Shown here: piece by piece, positions 49,732 to 58,195 of the stretch
Layout of the letters: the number at the start of each line of letters is the position of its first letter
Numbering within the stretch: the first letter of the stretch is position 1
Origin: Alloactinosynnema sp. L-07
GTDB taxonomy: Bacteria; Actinomycetota; Actinomycetes; Mycobacteriales; Pseudonocardiaceae
DNA length: 64,000 bases
Direction of reading: 5' to 3'
Assembly: GCF_900070365.1 (NCBI RefSeq)
Contig: NZ_LN850107.1
Span: forward strand, 1,426,001 to 1,490,000
Program-made: the position numbers and the translations under genes
The notes under the pieces: model-generated
Told to the model about the DNA's origin: nothing
What the model saw: the letters and a program-made list of their open reading frames with translations, nothing else
Databases searched by the model: none

Positions 49732-51252
49732 GTGATCCTCGACCTGAAACTGGTGCGTGGCCGTGTCGTGACGATGGACCCGCTGCGACCCACCGCGACG
49801 ACTGTCGGTGTGTGGCGCGGACGTGTCGTCGGCCTAGATGAGGACGTGGCCGATCTTCCCGCGGCTCGAACGGTGGATCTCGACGGCGCCACGGTGCTGC
49901 CCGGGTTCATCGACGCCCACACGCACCTGGCCTGGGCCGGACGCGCCCGGCGCACCATCGACGTGTCCCAGTGCGTGACGGTCGACCAGATACTGGACGC
50001 CTTGCGCGGAGCACCGGGGCAGGGGTGGATCGAGGGCACGGGCTATGACCGGCGGGCGGTGCCGCTCACCGCCGCCGACCTTGACACGGTCAGCGCGGAC
50101 CGCAACATCTACGTGCAGGACCTGTCCGGGCACGCGTGCGTGGTGAACTCGGTGGTGCTCAAGCAATTGCCGGGCATCGTCAGCGACGGCTGGCTCACCG
50201 AGACAGACCGCGCCGCCGCCCACGCGCTGCTGCTGCCGTACTCGATCGACGCCCTCAGCGCGGACCTGCGCCACAGCGTTCGGGAAGTGCTGTCCCAGGG
50301 CATCACGATGTGCGCGGAGGCCGGGGTCGGCGCCGGGCTGCTGGCGGGCAGCCCGGTCGAGGTCGCCGCCTACCAGCGGGCGAACCTGCCGATCCGGGTC
50401 CAGCTCATGGTATCCGCCGACGTCCTGCACGCGGTGAACGCGCACCAGGACGACGGGATCACCCGCGCCATCGATCTCGGCCTGCACACCGGGTTCGGCG
50501 GCGACCGGCTGTCGATCGGCGCGCTCAAAGTGTGGACCGACGGCGGGATGATGGCTCGCACCGCCGCGCTCACGGAACCGTACGAGGGCACCGACAACAC
50601 TGGCGAACTGCTCGACGAACGCGCCGCCATCCTCGACGGCCACGCGGCGGGCTGGCAACTGGCCGTCCACGCCATCGGTGACCGCGCCGTCGACTTCGCC
50701 CTCGACACCCTCGCCGAAGCCCAGGCCCGCGCGCCGCGCCCAGACGCGCGGCACCGGATCGAACACTGTGGACTCGTCCGCCCCGACCAACTCCGCCGGA
50801 TCGCCGAACTCGGCGTGATCCCCGTGATCCAACCTGCCTTCCTGTGGTCCTACGGCGACGACTACGCCGCGATCATGGGCGCGCGGCGCGCGCCGTGGAT
50901 GTACCGGGGCCGCTCGTTCCTTGACCACGGCATCACGATCGCGGGCAGCTCCGACCGGCCGGTGGCCGACGGAGCCCCGCTGCGCGCGATCGAGTTCATG
51001 GTCGAACGCCAGTCCGCCGGCGGCATGAAGATCGGCCCGGGCGAGGAGATCACGGTCGAGGAAGCCCTCGCCGCGTACACCGCGGGCGGCGCGTACGCGT
51101 GCCGGATGGAGCACGACCTCGGCAGCGTCACGCCGGGCAAACTGGCCGACTTCGTGGTGCTCGCGGACGACCCTCGAACCGCGCCACGCGTCGCCGCTGT
51201 CCCAGTGGTCGCCACGATCGTCGGCGGCGAGGTCGTCCACGGCGCGGTCTGA
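49732..51252 (+). CDS. Amidohydrolase, YtcJ-like
   Basis: 506 residues from GTG 49732 (GGGAGGG upstream). HxH in FIDAHTHLAW, then WQLAVHAIGDRAVDFALDTL, HRIEHCGLV and AGSSDRPVADGAPL, the same architecture as the amidohydrolase in the lysine cluster, so the window holds two members of this family. Hydrolyses an amide-type bond of unknown substrate. Confidence 0.88.
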   Translation: MILDLKLVRGRVVTMDPLRPTATTVGVWRGRVVGLDEDVADLPAARTVDLDGATVLPGFIDAHTHLAWAGRARRTIDVSQCVTVDQILDALRGAPGQGWIEGTGYDRRAVPLTAADLDTVSADRNIYVQDLSGHACVVNSVVLKQLPGIVSDGWLTETDRAAAHALLLPYSIDALSADLRHSVREVLSQGITMCAEAGVGAGLLAGSPVEVAAYQRANLPIRVQLMVSADVLHAVNAHQDDGITRAIDLGLHTGFGGDRLSIGALKVWTDGGMMARTAALTEPYEGTDNTGELLDERAAILDGHAAGWQLAVHAIGDRAVDFALDTLAEAQARAPRPDARHRIEHCGLVRPDQLRRIAELGVIPVIQPAFLWSYGDDYAAIMGARRAPWMYRGRSFLDHGITIAGSSDRPVADGAPLRAIEFMVERQSAGGMKIGPGEEITVEEALAAYTAGGAYACRMEHDLGSVTPGKLADFVVLADDPRTAPRVAAVPVVATIVGGEVVHGAV

Positions 51253-51268
51253 CGGGTGTGTCCGGGTG

Positions 51269-51754
51269 TCACCCCCGCCGCAGCATCGCGGTCACCGTGA
51301 GTGGACCGACCGGCAGCTCAGCGGTCACCGCGAAGCCGAGACGGTGGTAGAGCGCGACGTTGGTAGGGTCCGCGGTGGTCAGGAAGACCGGACCGGCGAT
51401 CCCGTCGATGATGCGCCTCGCGACGCCGTGGCCTCGGGACTCGGGGCGCACGCCGATGAACTCCAAAGTGGACGCTCCGGCGGGCTTGAGAGCTTCGGTG
51501 GCCGCGAGGTAGGTCAGAGTCCGGCGGACGGCGCGCGGGCCGCAGCCGAGGAGGACCCGGCCGGTCCAGGCCAGTTGGGCGAGGGTGCCGGGCGTGCCTG
51601 GACCGGTGACGAGGGCCGCCGCGCCCGGTTCGGTGATCGTTCGGACGCCGGGGAGCCGGATGGTCGCGGCGAACCACGGCGCCTTGCGGGAGCCGCACAG
51701 CCAGGTCATGCCCGGCTCGGTGGCGAACGCCGCGGCGAGCAGGTCAGCGGTCAT
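51269..51754 (-). CDS. GNAT N-acetyltransferase
   Basis: 161 residues. The acetyl-CoA motif is LEFIGVRPESRGHGVARRII (Q/R-x-x-G-x-G/A as RGHGVA), followed by ADPTNVALYHRLGF. Its start overlaps the end of the membrane-protein gene by 11 bp, placing it third in a TetR-led operon (52873 leftward). Substrate unknown. Confidence 0.9.
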   Translation of the reverse strand: MTADLLAAAFATEPGMTWLCGSRKAPWFAATIRLPGVRTITEPGAAALVTGPGTPGTLAQLAWTGRVLLGCGPRAVRRTLTYLAATEALKPAGASTLEFIGVRPESRGHGVARRIIDGIAGPVFLTTADPTNVALYHRLGFAVTAELPVGPLTVTAMLRRG

Positions 51755-52316
51755 GCAGCGGCGCCTCGGGGACCAGGTGGCAGACCAGGAGCTTGAGGTA
51801 GAACAGCGCGGGGAACCACGCCAGCACCGCGGGCAGCCAACCGAGGTTGATCAGGAACAGCGCCATCAGCAGCGCCATGGCCACCGGCCTGCGCAACTCG
51901 ACCGGCATCGACTCGATGAGGACGGCCGAGCCGAGCAGCAGCAGCGCGTTGACGAGGAACCAGGTCCAGGTCCCGCCCAGGAACGCCGCCACGGCGGCCA
52001 GGTGCAGTACGTGCGCGCTGACGAACACCAGGCGCGGCCTCGCGGCGGGAAGCCGGTGGTACCAGCGTTTGGCCGAGTTCGTCGCGTTGGTCAGCACCCC
52101 GCCCGCCAGGTCGAGCGCGAGGACCGCGACCAGCGCCAGCCGCCAGCCGGTGACGCCCCCGGTTCGCCAGACGAACCAGCCGATCAGCCCGGCGGCCACG
52201 ACACCGCCGACGACCTCCACCGCGGTCTCGCCGCGCGACTTCCCCGGGCCCATGAACCGGTCGAGCGCGCCGGTAGGTTCCGGAATGGTCCAGTCGAAAC
52301 GCAGGTCAGCCCTCAT
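51744..52316 (-). CDS. Integral membrane protein
   Basis: 190 residues from ATG 52316, overlapping the TetR stop (ATGA). About five hydrophobic helices (VEVVGGVVAAGLIGWFVW; LALVAVLALDLAGGVLTNA; FVSAHVLHLAAVAAFLGG; two more towards the end). The conserved histidine-containing stretch KRWYHRLP and SAHVLHLAA are notable. Function unknown; likely the main target of the TetR regulator it is coupled to. Confidence 0.8.
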   Translation of the reverse strand: MRADLRFDWTIPEPTGALDRFMGPGKSRGETAVEVVGGVVAAGLIGWFVWRTGGVTGWRLALVAVLALDLAGGVLTNATNSAKRWYHRLPAARPRLVFVSAHVLHLAAVAAFLGGTWTWFLVNALLLLGSAVLIESMPVELRRPVAMALLMALFLINLGWLPAVLAWFPALFYLKLLVCHLVPEAPLHDR

Positions 52317-52873
52317 CTCGGCCCCCACAGCCCGGCCAGCAGGCTCCACTCGGCCGCGCCCGCCGGGTGACCGGCGAGTGCCCAGCCGTCGAGTTCGCGC
52401 AAGACCGCCGCGGTCGCCCGGACGAGCAGCTCGGCGGCGACGTCGGTGCGGATGACTCGCACCCGCTGCCCGTTGGACACGACCGCCGCGACCCAGTCGA
52501 CGGCCTGCGGGTCCTCAGGTCGAGACAGTGCCGAGGTCGCGAGGGCCAGGTCGTGGGGATGATCTTCAAGATGGGCGACGAGCCGCGCGGAGCCCGCCCG
52601 CAGCGCGGCCCAGAACTCCTCGGCGGTGTCGACCTCCCGCCAGGCGCCCAGCGCGCCCAACAGCCTGGCTCGGACGTCGTCAAGGACGGTGTCGAGCAGA
52701 TCGCCCTTGCCGTCGAAGTAGTGGTACGCGGCGGTCTTCGAGATCCCGGCGGCCTCGATGATCTTGTTGTACGAGGCCGCGTCCGGGCCCTGTTCGGCGA
52801 ACTGCGCCCGCGCGACGGCGAGGATCGCCGCCTGCCGGTCGGGTGGCAGCCGAAGGAAACGGGGGAGTGGCAT
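52313..52873 (-). CDS. TetR-family transcriptional regulator
   Basis: 186 residues from ATG 52873. HTH (RQAAILAVARAQFAEQGPDA, ASYNKIIEAAGISKTAAYHY, FDGKGDLLDTV). First gene of a leftward operon TetR-membrane protein-GNAT with overlapping ends. A double dyad lies directly upstream (52877-52912), supporting autoregulation. Confidence 0.93.
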   Translation of the reverse strand: MPLPRFLRLPPDRQAAILAVARAQFAEQGPDAASYNKIIEAAGISKTAAYHYFDGKGDLLDTVLDDVRARLLGALGAWREVDTAEEFWAALRAGSARLVAHLEDHPHDLALATSALSRPEDPQAVDWVAAVVSNGQRVRVIRTDVAAELLVRATAAVLRELDGWALAGHPAGAAEWSLLAGLWGPR

Positions 52874-52876
52874 GAA

Positions 52877-52912
52877 CCAATGATACGCACCATTGGGGTG
52901 TACTGCTAGTAC
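52877..52912. promoter_or_regulatory. Operator dyads upstream of the TetR operon
   Basis: CCAATG (52877-52882) with CATTGG (52891-52896), and GTACT-GCT-AGTAC (52900-52912). The first lies 3 bp before the TetR ATG. Both fit dimeric repressor sites. Confidence 0.6.
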
Positions 52913-52914
52913 CC

Positions 52915-53637
52915 CTATTCGAGTGTGGTCGTCGCGAGGTACACGGTGGCTGTGGCGTCGCGGTCCTGCAGCGGGTTCGGGAAGGTGACCACTTCGGCCT
53001 TGACCTGGGCGAAGGCTAGTCCGAGCGCGGCGACGTAGTCGTCGTCCGGTGGGTCGTTCGACCACAAGCCGAACACCCCGCCCGGCCGCAGCAGTGCGGC
53101 GAGTCGCTCCGCGCCTGCGGGTTCGTAGAAGTCGCCGTGGCTGGGGTGGAGCAGGTGGCGCGGGGAGTGGTCGATGTCGACGATGATCGCGTCGAACCGC
53201 CTGCCCGGCTGGGTCGCGTCGAGGCCGCCGGGGGAGCGGGCCATGGCGAAGAAGTCGCCGTGGACCAGGGTGCAGCGCGGGTCGGCGGTCAGGGTCGTGC
53301 CCGCCGGGATCAGACCGCGCTCGTGCCAGTCGATCACCTCGGCGAGCGCGTCGATCACGGCCAGCGAGCGCACGGCCGGGTTCTCCAGCACGGTCAGCGC
53401 GGTGTAGCCGAGGCCGAGCCCGCCGACTGCCACGGCCCAGTCGGAGCCGGTCAGCTCGGCGAGGGCGCGGCGGGCGACCTCTTCCTCGGCGAAGGTGAAC
53501 AGGCTCGACATCAGGAAGTCGTCATCGAGTTTGATCTCGTGGACCTCCTTGTCGAAGGTCTTGTCCCAGCGCTTGCGCAGGACGAGTTCCCCGAGCGGGG
53601 TCGGACGCCAGTCGAGTTCCTGGAAGCGGCTACTCAC
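52915..53637 (-). CDS. Spermidine-synthase-like methyltransferase-fold protein
   Basis: 240 residues, GTG start. Rossmann motif VAVGGLGLGYTALTVLENPA, acidic VIDALAEVIDWH and IIVDIDHSPRHLLHPSHGDF resemble polyamine aminopropyltransferases/SpeE-like proteins, with the N-terminal EVHEIKLDDDFLMSSLFT. The full gatekeeping loop of true spermidine synthase is not evident, so the substrate is uncertain. Confidence 0.75.
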   Translation of the reverse strand: MSSRFQELDWRPTPLGELVLRKRWDKTFDKEVHEIKLDDDFLMSSLFTFAEEEVARRALAELTGSDWAVAVGGLGLGYTALTVLENPAVRSLAVIDALAEVIDWHERGLIPAGTTLTADPRCTLVHGDFFAMARSPGGLDATQPGRRFDAIIVDIDHSPRHLLHPSHGDFYEPAGAERLAALLRPGGVFGLWSNDPPDDDYVAALGLAFAQVKAEVVTFPNPLQDRDATATVYLATTTLE

Positions 53638-53700
53638 CTTGCGACCACGGGCATTGGTTCATCCAGGAAACGTACTCCCTACTCCAAGCGGCGGATTGAC

Positions 53701-53750
53701 GTGACCGGGGTCACCTCCTAATTTGCCGAGTTAGGAAAGTTTCCTAACTC
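53701..53750. promoter_or_regulatory. ROK operator and adjoining palindrome
   Basis: GAGTTAGGAAA-G-TTTCCTAACTC (53728-53750) is a perfect 23-bp palindrome of the A/T-rich kind bound by ROK regulators, ending 13 bp before the ROK gene. GTGACC-GG-GGTCAC (53701-53714) lies just upstream, and TAATTT (53719-53724) between them may be the -10. Confidence 0.8.
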
Positions 53751-53763
53751 AGAAGGCAGGTCG

Positions 53764-54972
53764 ATGAGCGAGCCGACGCCCGGTACCCCCAGCACGCTGC
53801 GCGCGATCAACGACCGGGCGGCGCTGGAAGTCCTGCTGGCGCGCGGCCCGCTGACCCGAACCGAACTCGCGTCGATCACGGGGATCTCCAAGCCGACGGC
53901 GTCGCAGCTGCTGAGCCGGTTGCAGGAGTCGGGATTGGTTGTCCTGGAAGGCATCCGGCAGGGACGGCCCGGTCGGACCGCCGAGTTCTACGGGGTCAAC
54001 CCGAGCGCGGCGCACGTGGCGGCGGTCGACGTCACCGCCGCCCGGATCGACGTGCGGGTGGCCGAGCTGACCGGTCGGGTGATCGGCGAGCACCGCCTGC
54101 CCACGCCCGGGCGCGCGGCGGGTGACCTTGTTGGTCGGATGTCGGCGGCGATCAGTGGCGCGTGCGAGCCCGCCGGGATCGCGGTGTCCGCGCTCAACCG
54201 GGTGGTCATCGGCGTCCCCGGCGCGATCGATCCGGCGACCGGGCTGCTCGGCTTCGCCGCGCACCTGCCGGGCTGGCGGGTGCCCAGCCTGGTGGAGACC
54301 CTCGGCGACGGGCTCGGCGTGCGCGTCGAGGTGGAGAACGACGTCAACCTCGCCGCCCACGCCGAGCAGTCCAACGGCGTCGCGCGCTCGGCGGACAGCT
54401 TCGCGGTGCTGTGGGTCGCCGACGGCATCGGCATGGCGCTGGTGATCGGCGGGCGCCTGCACCGGGGCGCGACCGGGGGCGCGGGCGAGGTCGGCTACCT
54501 GCCGGTGCCGGGGGCGCCCACCGCCCGGGAGGTCGGCCGTAACGCCAACCACGGCCTGCAAGCACTGGTCGGCGGCCCGGCCGTGCACAAGATCCTGCGC
54601 TCGTACGGCTTCCGCGGCGCCGAACCGGCCGTCGCGGTGCGTGTGGCCGCCGACGCGCTGCGACCCGGCGGGTCCGCGGACCGGGCCGAGCAGGCCGAGA
54701 GCGCGCTGCGGGAGGTGGCGGCCCGCGTGGCGGTCGGGCTGTCCTCGGTGGTCGCCGTGGTGGACCCGGCCCTGCTGGTCCTCACCGGCGAGGTGATGCA
54801 CGCGGGCGGCGAGCGGCTGCGCGCGTTCGTCCAGGCCGAGCTGCACGCCACAGTCCGAGCGCGGACGCCGGTGCTGCTGTCGACGCTGTCCGCGCAGCCG
54901 GTGCTCGAAGGGGCCCTCACCCTGGCCCTGCGACAGACCCAAGACGAGTTGTTCGCCGCGACCCTGCCCTGA
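53764..54972 (+). CDS. ROK-family transcriptional regulator
   Basis: 402 residues. N-terminal winged HTH (GPLTRTELASITGISKPTAS, QLLSRLQESGLVVLEGIRQG) and the ROK sugar-binding/kinase-like fold (IGVPGAIDPATGLLGFA; GATGGAGEVGYLPV). The CxCGxxGC zinc motif normal in ROK repressors and kinases is absent. First gene of an operon for sugar import and cleavage, with a perfect palindrome at its promoter, so it is expected to repress the operon until sugar binds. Confidence 0.92.
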   Translation: MSEPTPGTPSTLRAINDRAALEVLLARGPLTRTELASITGISKPTASQLLSRLQESGLVVLEGIRQGRPGRTAEFYGVNPSAAHVAAVDVTAARIDVRVAELTGRVIGEHRLPTPGRAAGDLVGRMSAAISGACEPAGIAVSALNRVVIGVPGAIDPATGLLGFAAHLPGWRVPSLVETLGDGLGVRVEVENDVNLAAHAEQSNGVARSADSFAVLWVADGIGMALVIGGRLHRGATGGAGEVGYLPVPGAPTAREVGRNANHGLQALVGGPAVHKILRSYGFRGAEPAVAVRVAADALRPGGSADRAEQAESALREVAARVAVGLSSVVAVVDPALLVLTGEVMHAGGERLRAFVQAELHATVRARTPVLLSTLSAQPVLEGALTLALRQTQDELFAATLP

Positions 54973-54996
54973 GTTCGACCCAGCCCCAGGAGAACC

Positions 54997-56451
54997 ATGT
55001 CCGGACACGATCGCCCCAATCCCTTACTTACCAACGACCTCTCCCGCCGCGGCCTGCTGCGCGGCTTCGGCGCGGCCGCCCTGCTGGCCGTCCCCGGCAC
55101 CACCCTGCTCTCGGCGTGCGCGACGAGCGGCGGGGGCGGCACGCCGACCAACGCCGCCACCGGCGTCGCCGGGCCCGGCAACCCGTTCGGCGTCGCCGCC
55201 GAGGCGCCGCTGGAAGTGGTGATCTTCAAGGGCGGCCTCGGCGACGAGTACGCGACCAAGGTGCACGAGCCGCTGTACCAGGCGCGGTACCCGAAGGCGA
55301 AGATCAAGCACGTCGCCACCCAGCAGATCGCCCAGACCCTGCAGCCCCGGTTCGCGGGCGGCGACGTGCCCGACGTGATCGCCAACTCCGGCACCGACCT
55401 GATGGACAACGCCGCGCTGCAGGCCGAAGGCCAACTGCTCGACCTGACCGCGCTGTTCGACGCCCCCGCGATCGACAACCCGACGAGCAAGGTCCGCGAC
55501 TCGCTGGTGCCCGGCACCGTCGAGTCAGGACTGATCTCCGGCAAGCCGTTCGTCCTCAACTACGTCTACACCGCGTATGGCCTCTGGTACGACAGCGCGC
55601 TGTTCGCCAAGAACGGCTGGACCGCGCCCAAGACGTTCGACGACTTCAAGGCCGTCTGCGAGAAGATCAAGGCCGCCGGTCTGGTCCCGTACGCGTATCC
55701 GGGCAAGAACGCCGCGTACTACCAGTACTGGATGATCCTCATCTCCGCCGCGAAGGCGGGCGGCAACCAGGTGCTGATCGACATCGACAACCTCGCCGAC
55801 GGCGCCTGGTCCAAGCCCGCCGTCAAGCAGGCCGCCGCGGCGTGGGCCGAGATCGGCGCCAAGTATATGGACAAGAGCTACGAGGGCCTGACCCACACCG
55901 AGGTCCAGACCCAGCAGAACCAGGGCAAGGTCGCGTTCTTCCCGTCCGGGTCGTGGCTGGAGAACGAGCAGAAGGAACAGACCCCGCAGGGCTTCGCCTA
56001 CGCGGTGACGCCGACCCCGAGCCTGCCGGGCGACAAGATGCCGTTCGCCGCGATTCGGGCCGCCGCCGGTGAGGGCTACATCGTGGCGGCCAAGGGCCGC
56101 AACACCGCGGGCGGGCTGGAATACCTGCGGCTCATGCTCAGCCGCGACGGCGCGCGTGGGTTCACCGAGAAGTCCGGCAGCGTCACCGTGGTCCGCGGCG
56201 CGGCCGACGGGCTGCCGCTCTCGCCGGGCAACAAGAGCGTCGCCGCCGCGCAGACCGCCGCGGCCAACGACATCGTCACCTACAACAGCTTCGAGGGCTG
56301 GTACAAGGAGCTGGAGACCGAGCTGCGCACGCAGACCAACGCATTGATGTTCGGCCGGATCTCCGCCGACGAGTTCTGTTCGAAGATGCAGTCGAAGGCG
56401 GACGCGACCAAGGCGGACTCCTCGATCCCGAAGCAGAGCCGGACGTCGTGA
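54997..56451 (+). CDS. ngcE: NgcE-like sugar-binding lipoprotein of an ABC importer
   Basis: 484 residues. The signal peptide carries a twin-arginine motif (DLSRRGLLRGFGAAAL) followed by lipobox LLSAC, so it is probably exported folded through Tat and lipid-anchored. The body is an extracellular solute-binding protein family 1 fold (DVIANSGTDLMDNAALQAEG; FFPSGSWLENEQKEQTPQGF) most like NgcE, the N-acetylglucosamine/chitobiose receptor of Streptomyces. The permease genes follow directly. Confidence 0.85.
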   Translation: MSGHDRPNPLLTNDLSRRGLLRGFGAAALLAVPGTTLLSACATSGGGGTPTNAATGVAGPGNPFGVAAEAPLEVVIFKGGLGDEYATKVHEPLYQARYPKAKIKHVATQQIAQTLQPRFAGGDVPDVIANSGTDLMDNAALQAEGQLLDLTALFDAPAIDNPTSKVRDSLVPGTVESGLISGKPFVLNYVYTAYGLWYDSALFAKNGWTAPKTFDDFKAVCEKIKAAGLVPYAYPGKNAAYYQYWMILISAAKAGGNQVLIDIDNLADGAWSKPAVKQAAAAWAEIGAKYMDKSYEGLTHTEVQTQQNQGKVAFFPSGSWLENEQKEQTPQGFAYAVTPTPSLPGDKMPFAAIRAAAGEGYIVAAKGRNTAGGLEYLRLMLSRDGARGFTEKSGSVTVVRGAADGLPLSPGNKSVAAAQTAAANDIVTYNSFEGWYKELETELRTQTNALMFGRISADEFCSKMQSKADATKADSSIPKQSRTS

Positions 56452-57356
56452 GCATGGCGCGCGGCAGGCCGCGGTTCATCATCGGTTTCCTCGCGGCGCC
56501 GGTCGCCCTGTACCTGGTCTTCGTGATCGGGCCGTACGGGCAGGCGTTCTACATCGCGATGACAAACTGGCGCGGCCTGTCCGCGAGCCCCACCTGGGTG
56601 GGATTCGACAACTTCACCAGGCTGCTCGGCGACGGCGTGTTCTGGACCGCGGTGGGCCACCACTTGGTCCTGTTGCTCGCGCTGCCGCTGATCACCTTGA
56701 CGCTGGCTCTGTTCTTCGCGTTCCTGCTCAACGTCGGGGGTGACGGCGGCCGCGGCGGGATCCGCGGGTCGACCTTCTACAAGGTGGTCCTGTTCCTGCC
56801 GCAGGTCCTGGCGGTCGCCGTGGTGGGCGTGCTGTTCCAGGCGGTGTACCGGCCTGACGGCAGCGGCGTGCTCAACGGCCTGCTGAGCACCGTCGGGGTG
56901 GACCCGGTGGGCTGGCTCACCGAGCCCGACCTGGCGCTGTGGTCGATCATCGGGGTGATGGTCTGGCAGGCCGTCGGCTTCTACGTGGTCCTGTTCTCGG
57001 CCGGGATGTCGTCGATCCCCAAGGAACTGCACGAGGCCGCCGAACTGGACGGCTGCGGCCGGGTGCGGATGTTCTTCCAGGTAACCCTGCCCCTGCTGTG
57101 GGACACCGTGCAGGTCGCCTGGGTCTACCTGGGGATCGCCGCGTTCGACGGGTTCGCCATCGTCGCGGTGCTCTCGGTCGACCGGGGCGGCCCGGACGGG
57201 GCGACCACGGTGCTGCCGCTGGAGATCTGGCGCACCGCGTTCAGCTTCTCCAAGTTCGGCTACGCCTCGGCGATGGGCGTCGCGCTGTTCTTCCTCACCA
57301 TCACCTTCGCCGCGCTGGCCCTGCGGGTCACCCGACGCGAGCGGGTGGAGTTCTGA
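56448..57356 (+). CDS. ngcF: NgcF-like sugar ABC permease
   Basis: 302 residues from GTG 56448, overlapping the ngcE stop. Six transmembrane helices; the ATPase-contacting EAA loop reads LHEAAELDGCGRVRMFFQVT before LPLLW. CUT1 family permease 1. Substrate inferred from the neighbouring receptor. Its stop shares a base with the ngcG start (TGATG). Confidence 0.9.
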   Translation: MSMARGRPRFIIGFLAAPVALYLVFVIGPYGQAFYIAMTNWRGLSASPTWVGFDNFTRLLGDGVFWTAVGHHLVLLLALPLITLTLALFFAFLLNVGGDGGRGGIRGSTFYKVVLFLPQVLAVAVVGVLFQAVYRPDGSGVLNGLLSTVGVDPVGWLTEPDLALWSIIGVMVWQAVGFYVVLFSAGMSSIPKELHEAAELDGCGRVRMFFQVTLPLLWDTVQVAWVYLGIAAFDGFAIVAVLSVDRGGPDGATTVLPLEIWRTAFSFSKFGYASAMGVALFFLTITFAALALRVTRRERVEF

Positions 57357-58195
57357 TGCGCCGCGAGCGGAATGTCCTAATGGGACTGTCGCATGGGGCG
57401 CTGCTGATCTGGACGATCACCGTGATCGCGCCTATTCTGTGGACGTTCCTGTCCTCGTTCAAGACCAACACCGAGATCTTCGGCGACCCGCTGTCGCTGC
57501 CCGACGCGATCCGGTTCGACTCGTGGGGGCGCGCGTGGGAGACCGCGCACGTCGGGCGGTACCTGCTCAACAGCGTGATCGTCGTCGGACTGGGCACCGC
57601 GGGCACCATGCTGCTCGGCGCGATGGCGGCCTACGTGCTGGCCAGGTTCCGCTTCCCCGGCAACCGGCTGGTCTACCTGATGTTCATCTCCGGCATGGTG
57701 TTCCCGGTGTTCCTGGCGCTGGTGCCCTTGTTCTTCGTGGTGAAGAACCTCGGCCTGCTCGACACCCACACCGGCCTGATCCTGGTCTACATCGCGTACT
57801 CACTGCCGTTCACGATCTTCTTCCTGGCCGCGTTCTTCCGCACGCTGCCGACCTCGGTGGCCGAGGCGGCGCTGATGGACGGCTGTTCGGAGACCAGGAC
57901 GTTCTTCCAGATCATGGTCCCGATGGCCAAGCCCGGCCTGATCAGCATCACCATCTTCAACGTCATCGGCCAGTGGAACCAGTACCTGCTGCCGATCGTG
58001 CTGCTCTCGGGCAGCGTCGAGGAGAAGTGGGTGATCACCCAGGGCATCGCGAACATCTCCACCAGCGCCGGCTACCAGGCCGACTGGCCCGGCCTGTTCG
58101 CGGCGCTGAGCATGACGATCATCCCGGTGGTCGTCGTCTATGTCGTGTTCCAACGCCAGATCCAGGCCGGACTCACCGCGGGAGCGCTCAGATGA
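57356..58195 (+). CDS. ngcG: NgcG-like sugar ABC permease
   Basis: 279 residues. Six transmembrane helices, EAA loop VAEAALMDGCSETRTFFQIM before VPMAKPG. CUT1 permease 2, partner of NgcF. The operon has no ATPase gene; the MsiK-type ATPase at 39.4 kb is the likely energiser. Overlaps the GH4 gene by 4 bp. Confidence 0.9.
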   Translation: MRRERNVLMGLSHGALLIWTITVIAPILWTFLSSFKTNTEIFGDPLSLPDAIRFDSWGRAWETAHVGRYLLNSVIVVGLGTAGTMLLGAMAAYVLARFRFPGNRLVYLMFISGMVFPVFLALVPLFFVVKNLGLLDTHTGLILVYIAYSLPFTIFFLAAFFRTLPTSVAEAALMDGCSETRTFFQIMVPMAKPGLISITIFNVIGQWNQYLLPIVLLSGSVEEKWVITQGIANISTSAGYQADWPGLFAALSMTIIPVVVVYVVFQRQIQAGLTAGALR

